A stretch of DNA of 64,000 nucleotides. Source: Candidatus Limivivens intestinipullorum. GTDB lineage: Bacteria; Bacillota; Clostridia; Lachnospirales; Lachnospiraceae. Positions 28,462-36,721 of this stretch are shown one piece after another. Each line of letters begins with the position of its first letter. The first letter of the stretch is position 1. Under the pieces are notes generated by a model. The model saw only the letters and a list, made by a program, of their open reading frames with translations, had not been told where the DNA came from and did not search any database. Where the stretch lies: NCBI GenBank assembly GCA_018711185.1, contig DVIQ01000114.1:1-64000 (forward strand), in the 5' to 3' direction. The translations under genes and the position numbers were made by a program.

Positions 28462-28501
28462 GCGCATGTAACGGTTCAGCAGGCTGAGCTGTTACATGCG
28501 C
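28462..28501. repeat. GCGCATGTAAC palindrome ending the importer-2 operon
   Basis: GCGCATGTAAC and GTTACATGCGC are perfect 11-bp arms enclosing GGTTCAGC-ag-GCTGAGCT. It is a member of the dispersed GTTAC/GTTCAGC family and lies 17 bp after the permease stop. It has no T-run but could stabilise or end the upstream message. Confidence 0.65.
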
Positions 28502-28542
28502 GGATGTTTCAGGGAAGATATAGATAAAGGAGATGATGTTTT

Positions 28543-29535
28543 ATGAAATATACGGATTTTTACGAACCGGCCGCGGAGCGGTATACGCGTATGCAGTACC
28601 GTTACTGTGGAAAGAGCGGCTTACGCCTGCCGGCCATGGCCTTCGGACTGTGGCATAATTTTACCATAAGCAGCTCCTATGAAAACTGCCGCCGGCTGAT
28701 TCTGGGAGCCTTTGATCTTGGCATCAACCATTTTGACCTGGCCAACAATTACGGCCCGGTACCGGGCACCAGTGAAAAAATTTTCGGGGAAATTTTAAAA
28801 GCGGATCTTTCGGAGCACCGGGATGAGCTGGTGATCAGCACAAAGGCCGGATACGATATGTGGGAGGGACCTTACGGAACCGGCGGCTCAAAAAAATATC
28901 TGATCGCGTCTTTGGATCAGAGCCTGCGGCGCATGGGACTTGATTACGTGGATATTTTTTACCATCACAGGCCGGATCCGGAGACGCCCATGGAGGAAAC
29001 AGCGGAAGCCCTGGAACAGATTGTGCGCCAGGGGAAGGCGCTGTATGTGGGGATTTCCAATTACTCGCCCAAGCAGACGGCACAGATGGAGGGGATTCTG
29101 CGGGATAAGGGCCTGCACTGTCTGATTCACCAGCTTCGCTTTTCCATGCTGGATCAGGAAAATCTTCCGGCCATCCGGGAAGCCGAGCGGCTGTCCATTG
29201 GAACCATTGCCTTTTGTCCGCTGGCCCAGGGGCTTCTGACGGACAAATATTTGAACGGAATCCCGGAGGACTCCAGGGCAGCCGGACACAGCCGCTTCTT
29301 TGGAAAGGAGCAGATAACAGAGGAAGCTCTGGCGCGGGTCCGCGCGCTGAATGACCTCGCCGGTCAGCGGGGACAGTCGCTGGCCCAGATGGCTCTGGCA
29401 TGGAATCTTGGACGAAATACATCGGTGATTCTTGGGGCCAGCCGGAGCGAACAGCTCCAGGAAAATGTCCGTGCGCTGGACAACCTGGATTTTACCGAAG
29501 AGGAAACCGCGCGGATTGAGGAGATCCTGAAGTAA
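28543..29535 (+). CDS. Aldo/keto reductase
   Basis: A 330-residue NAD(P)H-dependent TIM-barrel oxidoreductase. It shows the family blocks GINHFDLANNYGP (catalytic Asp/Tyr region), VISTKAGYDMW (Lys), YVDIFYHHRPD (His) and LGASRSEQLQENV. It most resembles the YghZ/YajO-like branch. AAAGGAGATG precedes the ATG. With GH112 next, it may reduce a sugar or aldehyde product of island catabolism (inference). Confidence 0.93.
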   Translation: MKYTDFYEPAAERYTRMQYRYCGKSGLRLPAMAFGLWHNFTISSSYENCRRLILGAFDLGINHFDLANNYGPVPGTSEKIFGEILKADLSEHRDELVISTKAGYDMWEGPYGTGGSKKYLIASLDQSLRRMGLDYVDIFYHHRPDPETPMEETAEALEQIVRQGKALYVGISNYSPKQTAQMEGILRDKGLHCLIHQLRFSMLDQENLPAIREAERLSIGTIAFCPLAQGLLTDKYLNGIPEDSRAAGHSRFFGKEQITEEALARVRALNDLAGQRGQSLAQMALAWNLGRNTSVILGASRSEQLQENVRALDNLDFTEEETARIEEILK

Positions 29536-29582
29536 GAGGGATGGAAACCTCTCATGAAACCGGAAGATAGGAGGATACGAAA

Positions 29583-31748
29583 ATGGATACTACGCGCGGA
29601 GGATTTACCCTGCCGGGAGAAGCGGGATACGAGACGCTGACGCTTCGGCTGGCTGAAAAATGGGGAGCGGATGTGATTCGGGACAGCGATGGAACCCAGC
29701 TTTCCGAGGAAATTTTAAAGGCCGGCTATGGCATTTACTCTACGATCTGCGTAATCCGTGATCACAACGAATGGGCGTCTAAACATCCGAATACGCTCCA
29801 GCAGACCTTTTTGGCGACGCAGCCTAAGACGGCGCGTTTCCCAGAGCTTTCCTTCCGGCTGATGGAGGACTTCTTTGACCAGCAGTTTCGGGTAAATGAC
29901 CGGCCGGAGTCCAGAAAATACTGGCAGATTTATGACCGAACCCTGGACGAGGAAGTTTCGGACTGTGAATGGAGGTATGACAGCGAAAAGGGCGTCCTCA
30001 CCGTGAAAGGACTGACTCCCTGGCATACCTATACGGTGAGCTTCCTGGCATACCGCATTTGGGAAGAAATTTCTATGTATAATCACATCACGAACCATTG
30101 GGAGAAAGAGCATTTGATGCAGATTGACCCGCGGTATCCCGAAGTCCAGGAATATCTCCTGGATTGGATGGAGCAATGGTGCCGGACACATCCCGATACC
30201 ACGGTGGTGCGCTTTACCTCTCTTTTCTACAATTTTGCCTGGATCTGGGGCAGCAGCGAGCGGAACCGGAACCTGTTTACCGACTGGGCCTCCTACGATT
30301 TTACGGTGAGTCCTCTGGCGCTGGAACAGTTTGCGGAACGTTTCGGCTACAGGCTGACGGCGGAAGATTTTATAAATCAAGGAAAGCGCAATGTCACCCA
30401 TATGCCGGGCAGCAGGAAAAAACGGGACTGGATGAACTTCGTGAACGATTTTGTCATTGACTTTGGGAAAAAGCTGGTGGAGATTGTCCATGCCTTTGGA
30501 AAGAAGGCCTATCTGTTCTACGATGACAGCTGGGTTGGAACGGAGCCTTATAACGGACGCTTCCCGGAGTTTGGATTTGACGGCATGATAAAGTGTGTGT
30601 TTTCCGGTTATGAGGCCAGACTGTGCGCCGGCGTGGAGGTAGAGACCCATGAGCTGCGCCTGCATCCCTATCTGTTTCCGGTGGGACTTGGCGGAGCGCC
30701 CACTTTCCAGGAGGGAGGAAATCCGGCCCTGGATGCCAGACGCTACTGGATCAATGTGCGGCGGGCGCTGCTGCGGGAAAAAATTGACCGGATTGGTCTG
30801 GGAGGCTATCTGCATTATGTGGAGCAGTTTTCGGATTTTGTCGGCTGCATAGAGGAGATCGCGGGAGAATTTCGCGAGATCCGAAGGCTGCACCGGGAGG
30901 GTGCGCCCTATATGCTGAAGCCAAGGGTCCTTGTACTGCACAGCTGGGGCAGGCTGCGCACCTGGACCTTGTCCGGGCATTATCATGAGACGTGGATGCA
31001 CGATCTGATTCATATAAACGAAAGTCTGTCCGGCCTGCCGCTGCAGGTAACCTTTGCGGATTTCCAGGATATAAAAGACGGATGTCTGGACAACGCGGAT
31101 GTGGTGATCAATGCCGGACGGGCCGGGAGCGCCTGGAGCGGCGGAGACGCCTGGAAGGATGCCGGGCTTGTGGCGAAGCTGACAGAGTGGGTGGACGGCG
31201 GCGGATGTTTTCTGGGAGTCAACGAGCCTTCCGCGGCGCGCGGCTTTGATACCTTCTTTCGGATGGCCCATGTCCTTGGCGTGGACGAGGATACCGGAGA
31301 GCGGGTCTGCCACGGAAAATGGAGCTTTCCGGCAGAGGAGCCCGGGGAGCTTATTCCGAAGGGGTGCCGGATTCGCGGCAGAAGCGGCCGCTTCCTCACA
31401 GACGGAAACGCCAGGGTATTCCTGCGGGAGGGCGAAAGTCCGTCGCTGTCGGTTCATTCCTTTGGGAAGGGCTGCGGAATTTATCTGTCATCCTATGAGG
31501 TGACGCCGGAGAATACGCGGCTTCTGTTGAATTTGATTCTGTATGGAACCGGATGCCCGCTGAAACAAGAGTATCTGACGGATAATCCCCGTACCGAATG
31601 CGCTTTCTTCCCGAAAAGTAAGGTTCTGGCGGTCATCAATCAGGCGGAGACGGCTGAGAGCTGCGCTGTCCGGACGGAAAAAGGCGTTCAGAACTTTTGC
31701 CTGAAGCCCTGGGAGCTGCAGATAAGGCGGCTTGACGGAAAAGGGTAA
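29583..31748 (+). CDS. GH112 beta-galactoside phosphorylase
   Basis: A 721-residue cytosolic enzyme matching the galacto-N-biose/lacto-N-biose phosphorylase family, which splits a beta-1,3- or beta-1,4-galactoside with phosphate to alpha-galactose 1-phosphate. Blocks: KWGADVIRDSDGTQL, YTVSFLAYRIWEEISMYNHI, VVRFTSLFYNF, and FYDDSWVGTEPY with D315 aligning to the catalytic Asp of the bifidobacterial enzyme (from memory). GH112 also includes galactosyl-1,4-L-rhamnose phosphorylases; which one this is cannot be told by eye. AGGAGG precedes the ATG. A LacI-type operator overlaps its stop codon. Confidence 0.9.
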   Translation: MDTTRGGFTLPGEAGYETLTLRLAEKWGADVIRDSDGTQLSEEILKAGYGIYSTICVIRDHNEWASKHPNTLQQTFLATQPKTARFPELSFRLMEDFFDQQFRVNDRPESRKYWQIYDRTLDEEVSDCEWRYDSEKGVLTVKGLTPWHTYTVSFLAYRIWEEISMYNHITNHWEKEHLMQIDPRYPEVQEYLLDWMEQWCRTHPDTTVVRFTSLFYNFAWIWGSSERNRNLFTDWASYDFTVSPLALEQFAERFGYRLTAEDFINQGKRNVTHMPGSRKKRDWMNFVNDFVIDFGKKLVEIVHAFGKKAYLFYDDSWVGTEPYNGRFPEFGFDGMIKCVFSGYEARLCAGVEVETHELRLHPYLFPVGLGGAPTFQEGGNPALDARRYWINVRRALLREKIDRIGLGGYLHYVEQFSDFVGCIEEIAGEFREIRRLHREGAPYMLKPRVLVLHSWGRLRTWTLSGHYHETWMHDLIHINESLSGLPLQVTFADFQDIKDGCLDNADVVINAGRAGSAWSGGDAWKDAGLVAKLTEWVDGGGCFLGVNEPSAARGFDTFFRMAHVLGVDEDTGERVCHGKWSFPAEEPGELIPKGCRIRGRSGRFLTDGNARVFLREGESPSLSVHSFGKGCGIYLSSYEVTPENTRLLLNLILYGTGCPLKQEYLTDNPRTECAFFPKSKVLAVINQAETAESCAVRTEKGVQNFCLKPWELQIRRLDGKG

Positions 31749-31758
31749 ACGCTTACCC
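31743..31758. promoter_or_regulatory. LacI-type operator (or cre site) before importer 3
   Basis: GGGTAAACGCTTACCC is palindromic at 14 of 16 positions with a central CG, the layout bound by LacI/GalR-family proteins. It overlaps the GH112 stop and lies about 137 bp before the importer-3 binding protein. The LacI-family gene at the far end of the same cluster is the natural candidate; the site also resembles a CcpA cre box. Confidence 0.6.
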
Positions 31759-31894
31759 TAAAGAATAGTCAAAAAAACCCAAAAATGATTGTGCGCTGTG
31801 TTGATATATGGTAAAAATAAATAAAGAGTATCTGATATATATCTGATAAAATCTGGAACAGGAAACTTTTTTCGCAGAGTCAGGAGGAAACATA

Positions 31895-33115
31895 ATGAAA
31901 AACAGAAAAACAGCGTTACTATTGTGTGCCGCCATGACAATCGGTATATTGTCAGGATACAGTGAAACGGTTCAAGCGGAAGAACCTGCGGAAATCAGCA
32001 TATGGCATGATGGGGATGAGGCTATTATGCAGGTGATACAGGAGCAGGTTAACGAAGAACTGAGCGGGGATTCCATTACAGTAAATTTCGAGAAAAAGAG
32101 CGGACTTACGGATCAACTGAAGCTGTATGGAAATGACGCCGCGAATGGACCGGATATGTATTTGTATGCCCACGATTCTCTTGGGACATTCGCGGAGATG
32201 GGGATGCTTTCTCCAATTACAGAGGTTGTCAGCGAAGACGTCTATCAGGATATGCTGCCGATGACCCTGGAAGCAGGGCAGTACAAGGGAGAACAGTACC
32301 TTCTGCCAGTTTATTATGAAACGCTGCTGTTTATGTACAACAAAGATCTCTGGGAGGGCGGGATACCGGATACAACGGAGGGTCTTTATGAGTATATGAC
32401 GGCCCATACTGACACGGAAGCAGGTACTTACGCTCTGGTAAACCAGCATTCTACGGCGTATAATGTGGCTCCGGTGATCAACGGCTTTGGGGGATACATT
32501 ATCGATGAAAACGCAGCGCCTGGTTTAAATGAGGAAAAGACAAAAGAGGCGATTGCGTATAACAAAAAATTTGCCGAGCTGGAAGCGGACGGCGATTATA
32601 ATACGATTACCACACTTTTCAATGAAGGCAAGGCGGCCGCGATTATAGGCGGTCCATGGCTGATATCCGGAATCAGAGAGGCCGGGATCAATCTGGGAAT
32701 CAAATCCCTTGCAGAGTTTGAACTGCCAAACGGCAGTACGCTGATGCCTTATTCGGGGGTACAGGGAATCGGCGTAATGAAGCATGCGGCAGAAGAAAAG
32801 AAGGATGCACTGGAAAAGGTGTTTACAGCGCTTTGCGATCCGGCGGTAGGGATTGCGCTTGCGGAACAGTCGAACTGTGCTCCGGCCAATCAGATTTCCT
32901 ACGAGGATGAGACGGTTGCGGGCAATGAAATGATTGCGGCGATGAAGTCTACTGCGGAAGTAGCGGTTCCGATGCCGAATATTCCGGAGATGAGCGTCAT
33001 GTGGGGACCGGCGGAATCGCTTCTGGCAGCGGTCAATAAATCGGGAGAAGATCTTGACAGTGCGGCAGATCAGTATCAGAAGGCGGCTGAAACAGCAATC
33101 GCTGACATGCAGTAA
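31895..33115 (+). CDS. MalE-like substrate-binding protein (importer 3)
   Basis: A 406-residue maltose/cyclodextrin-type binding protein. The mature part begins near AEISIWHDGDEAIMQVI, with typical blocks GPDMYLYAHDSLG, AAIIGGPWLISGI and GVQGIGVMKHAA. The signal peptide has LSGY where a lipobox would have a cysteine, and ends in VQA followed by EEP. Clustered with GH13, so alpha-glucan oligosaccharides are the likely cargo. CAGGAGG precedes the ATG. Confidence 0.9.
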   Translation: MKNRKTALLLCAAMTIGILSGYSETVQAEEPAEISIWHDGDEAIMQVIQEQVNEELSGDSITVNFEKKSGLTDQLKLYGNDAANGPDMYLYAHDSLGTFAEMGMLSPITEVVSEDVYQDMLPMTLEAGQYKGEQYLLPVYYETLLFMYNKDLWEGGIPDTTEGLYEYMTAHTDTEAGTYALVNQHSTAYNVAPVINGFGGYIIDENAAPGLNEEKTKEAIAYNKKFAELEADGDYNTITTLFNEGKAAAIIGGPWLISGIREAGINLGIKSLAEFELPNGSTLMPYSGVQGIGVMKHAAEEKKDALEKVFTALCDPAVGIALAEQSNCAPANQISYEDETVAGNEMIAAMKSTAEVAVPMPNIPEMSVMWGPAESLLAAVNKSGEDLDSAADQYQKAAETAIADMQ

Positions 33116-33130
33116 CAAAATGGTTTGTGG

Positions 33131-33176
33131 GAAGGCTTAGGGGTGGGGATGTCTGCCTTTAAGCCTTTCTTTTTTT
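33131..33176 (+). terminator. Terminator/attenuator between binding protein and permease, importer 3
   Basis: GAAGGCTTA (33131-33139) pairs with TAAGCCTTT (33160-33169 region), followed by CTTTTTTT. A T-run makes this a true intrinsic-terminator shape inside the operon, suited to partial termination so that binding protein outnumbers permease. Confidence 0.7.
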
Positions 33177-33192
33177 GCAGAATGAGGGGATC

Positions 33193-34080
33193 ATGATGAA
33201 AACAAAAAAGAGATTTCTTCCGTGGAAATATGCGCTTCCGGCACTGGCGCTAATCGGCGTCATTGTAGTATTTCCCATTCTTTATACCGGATATATTTCC
33301 CTTACGAATATGAATATGTATCATTGGAATGACTATCATCTGATCGGCTTTGAAAATTTCCAAAGAGCTTTGACGAAAGTAGATTCCGGATTTCTCTCGG
33401 CGCTGATTACCACGATTATCTGGACGGTTCTGAATATGCTCATTCAGGTGGCGCTGGCTTATTTTCTGGCCCTTGGGCTGAATGCGCAGGGACTGAGACT
33501 GGCCAGAGTTTACAAAACCCTTTTGATGTTCCCGTGGGCAATGCCGGCATACGTTTCCATTCTTTTGTGGCGTGTCGGTATGTTTAATACGGAATTTGGG
33601 TTTCTGAACAAACTGCTGACGGCCATGGGCCTGGAAAGGGTAAACTTCCTGTCGAGAAATATTCCGGCGTTTTTGTCCTGCATGCTTCTGAATCTCTGGA
33701 TGGCGATGCCTTTTATGATTATGATGATGGACAGCGCGCTGCGAAGCGTGGACCGAAGCTATTATGAGAGCGCGAAGCTGGATGGGGCAGGCTTCTGGAC
33801 ACAGAACTGGTATGTTACCATACCGGCGATTAAGCCTGTTCTTGCGCCGGCTGTTATTATGACGGCGTTCACGACATTCAAACAGTTTGATATTGTGTAC
33901 CTGCTGACGATGCAGAGAGGCTCCCTGTCCGGCGCAACGCTTCAGACTGTGATTACTTACGCTCATCAGAATGCTTTTGTGTCCAATAATTACGGACTTT
34001 CTTCCGCGGTATCCATTATTATTTTTCTGTTTATTATTGTTTTTTCGATTTTTACGAACAAGGGGGTGGAGGAGACATGA
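33193..34080 (+). CDS. MalF-like sugar permease (importer 3)
   Basis: A 295-residue permease with six spans and EAA loop near residue 192 (ESAKLDGAGFWTQNWYVTIP). ATG 33193 (or 33196) is used because GAGGGG precedes it and the upstream six codons lie in the terminator T-run. It overlaps the next gene by four bases (ATGA). Confidence 0.92.
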   Translation: MMKTKKRFLPWKYALPALALIGVIVVFPILYTGYISLTNMNMYHWNDYHLIGFENFQRALTKVDSGFLSALITTIIWTVLNMLIQVALAYFLALGLNAQGLRLARVYKTLLMFPWAMPAYVSILLWRVGMFNTEFGFLNKLLTAMGLERVNFLSRNIPAFLSCMLLNLWMAMPFMIMMMDSALRSVDRSYYESAKLDGAGFWTQNWYVTIPAIKPVLAPAVIMTAFTTFKQFDIVYLLTMQRGSLSGATLQTVITYAHQNAFVSNNYGLSSAVSIIIFLFIIVFSIFTNKGVEET

Positions 34081-34925
34081 AGAACCGGAAAAAAGTAAAG
34101 CGTGCCGGAGGAGTTATTCTTATAAATCTGATATTTCCGATTATCTGTTTTGTAACGCTTATTCCGATTTTTTACGCAGTTACCCTGTCGCTGGAGGGAG
34201 CGGGCGGCGCGCTGAGTTCGGGACTGTCTTTTATCCCTCAGGAGCCGACGCTGGAAAATTACCGCGCAATCCTTGTGGAAGAGCCGTTTTTGCTGTGGCT
34301 GAAAAACTCAGCGATTCTCAGCGTCGGGACTATGATTGCGGCGATGGGAACGGCAGTAACGGCGGCTTATGCGTTTTCACGGTACCGGTTTCGCGCCAGA
34401 AAATCTATTCTGCGGCTGCTTCTTATCCTGAATGCTTTTCCGCAGATTCTCTCAATGTTTGCGATTTTCCGTCTGTTTCGGACCTTCCATTTGCTGAACT
34501 CATATTTGGGGCTGATTATTGTTTATGCCGGAAGTATGTGTATTTTCTGCATATGGAACATGAAAGGGTATTTTGACACAATTCCGGTTGAGATTGAGGA
34601 AGCCGCGCAGATCGACGGCGCGGGCGGCAGGCAGATTCTGATGCGGATTGTTCTTCCGCTGGCCAGGCCGGCGATGATTGTTACAGCGGTTATGGTTTTG
34701 ATTTATGTATGGAACGAATATCTGTTTTCCACGACTTTTATGATGAGTGAGAGCAGCTATACACTGGCGGGAGGGCTGTATCAGCTTCAGTCTAATGACT
34801 ACAGCAGGAGCTGGCCGCTGTTTTCGGCAGCGTCGGTACTTGTCTCTGTCCCGATTCTGATTGTTTTTTTCTGCATCCAGAAATATATGGTATCGGGGCT
34901 TACCGCAGGAGGTGTCAAAGGATGA
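34077..34925 (+). CDS. MalG-like sugar permease (importer 3)
   Basis: A 282-residue permease with EAA loop near residue 175 (EAAQIDGAGGRQILMRIVLP) and the standard C terminus YMVSGLTAGGVKG. It overlaps both neighbours by four bases, so importer 3 and the GH13 enzyme are translated together. Confidence 0.92.
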   Translation: MKNRKKVKRAGGVILINLIFPIICFVTLIPIFYAVTLSLEGAGGALSSGLSFIPQEPTLENYRAILVEEPFLLWLKNSAILSVGTMIAAMGTAVTAAYAFSRYRFRARKSILRLLLILNAFPQILSMFAIFRLFRTFHLLNSYLGLIIVYAGSMCIFCIWNMKGYFDTIPVEIEEAAQIDGAGGRQILMRIVLPLARPAMIVTAVMVLIYVWNEYLFSTTFMMSESSYTLAGGLYQLQSNDYSRSWPLFSAASVLVSVPILIVFFCIQKYMVSGLTAGGVKG

Positions 34926-36721
34926 ATAATACAGGAAAGATGGACAGGGCGGCCGTCCTGCACATCCCGCTGTCTCAGTACGCTTATGCCACATCCGAGT
35001 ATGAGCTTACGATCCGGCTGCGGGCCAAAAAGGGAGATTTGAGCAGATGTACGCTTTATGCTGCCGATCGCGTTTGCCGTACGACTCCGGTACGTTTCAC
35101 GGAAATTTCCATGTGGGTCTGTGCTGTTGACGAGTGCTTTGATTATTATGAAGCGGATCTGAAGCTTCCCTACAATCGGATTTGCTATTACTTCCTGCTG
35201 GAAAAGGGAGATGAGTGGACGTATTATTATGCCGATCATTTTACGCAAAAGCTCCCTGACCGGATGGCGGCCGGAAAAACAACAGACGGACGGAGCGAAT
35301 ATTACCAATATCCTTTTATTCTTCGCACGGAGATTCCGGATGTCCCCAAATGGTTTAAAAACACAGTCGTTTACAATATCTTTCCGGACAGCTTTGCCAG
35401 CGGAAAGCGTGCGCTGCGGCAAGAGACAAGGCAGGCGGTTCTGGGAAACGGGAATATCGTCAGAGGAAGGCTTGGAGGAACCTTGCGCGGAATTACAGAA
35501 AACCTGGATTACATAAATAAGCTGGGATTTCGCTGCCTCTACCTGAATCCTGTTTTCACGGCCGGAGAATACCATAAATATGACGTGATCGACTATTATC
35601 ATATAGATCCGTGCCTTGGAACGGAGGCGGACTTTCGCGAGCTTGTGGAAAGCGCGCACGAAAGAGGTATGCGTATTATAATAGACGGTGTGTTTAACCA
35701 TTGCAGCTGGCGTTTTTTTGCTTTTGAAGATGTGATAAGAAACGGGGAAGCTTCCCGGTATAAAGACTGGTTTTATAATCTGACATTTCCGGTCAGGCGT
35801 CCGGATAACCCGATCGAGATACCCGGCTATACCTGTTTTGCGTATGAGAGAAAGATGCCGAAGCTCAACACATCGAATCGGGAGGTTCAGCATTATTTTG
35901 CCGGCGTCGGAGCATACTGGATTGAAAAATATCATGTGGACGGATGGAGGCTGGACGTGGCCAACGAAATCAGCCGGGAGTTCTGGGCGGCATTTCGAAG
36001 CGCTGTAAAGGAAGTAAACCAGGAAGCGGTACTGATCGGGGAGGTATGGGAGAATGCGCAGACCTGGCTTAGGGGAGATGCATTTGACTCTACAATGAAC
36101 TATGAGTTCAGAAGAATTTGCCTGGATTATTTGGCGGCGGAAGAGCCAGACGCCTGCATGGCGGCATATGAGTTTGAAAAAATGAGATTGCGTTATCCGG
36201 ATGCAATCGTAAAAGGACAGTTAAATCTTCTGGACAGCCATGACGTCCCGCGTTTCCTTTCTATGTGCGGCGGAGACAGGGAGCGCTGGAAATTGGGCTG
36301 TATCCTTTTAATGCTGATGCCGGGGGTTCCAAGCCTGTTTTACGGGGACGAATGTGCGGCCGAGGGAGTGATGGAAGATGAGTACCGGCAGCCCATGCCC
36401 TGGAACAGTACAGATACCCTCTGTGCGTTTGTTGAAGAGCTGATTGCCATCCGGAACAGGTATCTGGATGAAAAAACAGAGTATCGTCCCTTGTGGGCTC
36501 TGATTCAAAAAGGCATGTTTGCCTTTGAACGGAAAGGGAAAAACCAGACGCTGAGGGTACTTATTAATGCGGGAACCGATCCGGTTTCCTGTCCGGTAAT
36601 GCAGGGTGAAAAGGTATTGATGGATTCCGGAAGCAGCGAAGCCCCCCATTCTGTTTCAGGGAAGGGGTATCGTATTACGCTGATTGGCCAGCGGAATACG
36701 GGGGCTTTATCACCTGCGTAA
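34922..36721 (+). CDS. GH13 alpha-glucan hydrolase, neopullulanase/cyclomaltodextrinase-like
   Basis: A 599-residue cytosolic enzyme with an N-terminal beta-sandwich (about 1-130, CBM34-like) and a GH13 barrel. The four conserved regions are IIIDGVFNH, VDGWRLDVANE (nucleophile D345), LIGEVWE (acid/base E374) and LLDSHD (D441). Layout and N-terminal domain suit the maltogenic amylase/neopullulanase branch that opens imported maltodextrins, cyclodextrins or pullulan pieces. Its 3' end overlaps the convergent lacI-type gene by 12 bp. Confidence 0.92.
   Translation: MNNTGKMDRAAVLHIPLSQYAYATSEYELTIRLRAKKGDLSRCTLYAADRVCRTTPVRFTEISMWVCAVDECFDYYEADLKLPYNRICYYFLLEKGDEWTYYYADHFTQKLPDRMAAGKTTDGRSEYYQYPFILRTEIPDVPKWFKNTVVYNIFPDSFASGKRALRQETRQAVLGNGNIVRGRLGGTLRGITENLDYINKLGFRCLYLNPVFTAGEYHKYDVIDYYHIDPCLGTEADFRELVESAHERGMRIIIDGVFNHCSWRFFAFEDVIRNGEASRYKDWFYNLTFPVRRPDNPIEIPGYTCFAYERKMPKLNTSNREVQHYFAGVGAYWIEKYHVDGWRLDVANEISREFWAAFRSAVKEVNQEAVLIGEVWENAQTWLRGDAFDSTMNYEFRRICLDYLAAEEPDACMAAYEFEKMRLRYPDAIVKGQLNLLDSHDVPRFLSMCGGDRERWKLGCILLMLMPGVPSLFYGDECAAEGVMEDEYRQPMPWNSTDTLCAFVEELIAIRNRYLDEKTEYRPLWALIQKGMFAFERKGKNQTLRVLINAGTDPVSCPVMQGEKVLMDSGSSEAPHSVSGKGYRITLIGQRNTGALSPA

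Noticed and set aside
28462-28501. Attachment site of an integrated element
   Set aside because: The palindrome belongs to the dispersed repeat family, and no integrase or direct-repeat partner bounding the island was found.
36710-36721. Frameshift suspected where GH13 and LacI genes overlap
   Set aside because: Both proteins end normally; this is a plain 12-bp convergent overlap.
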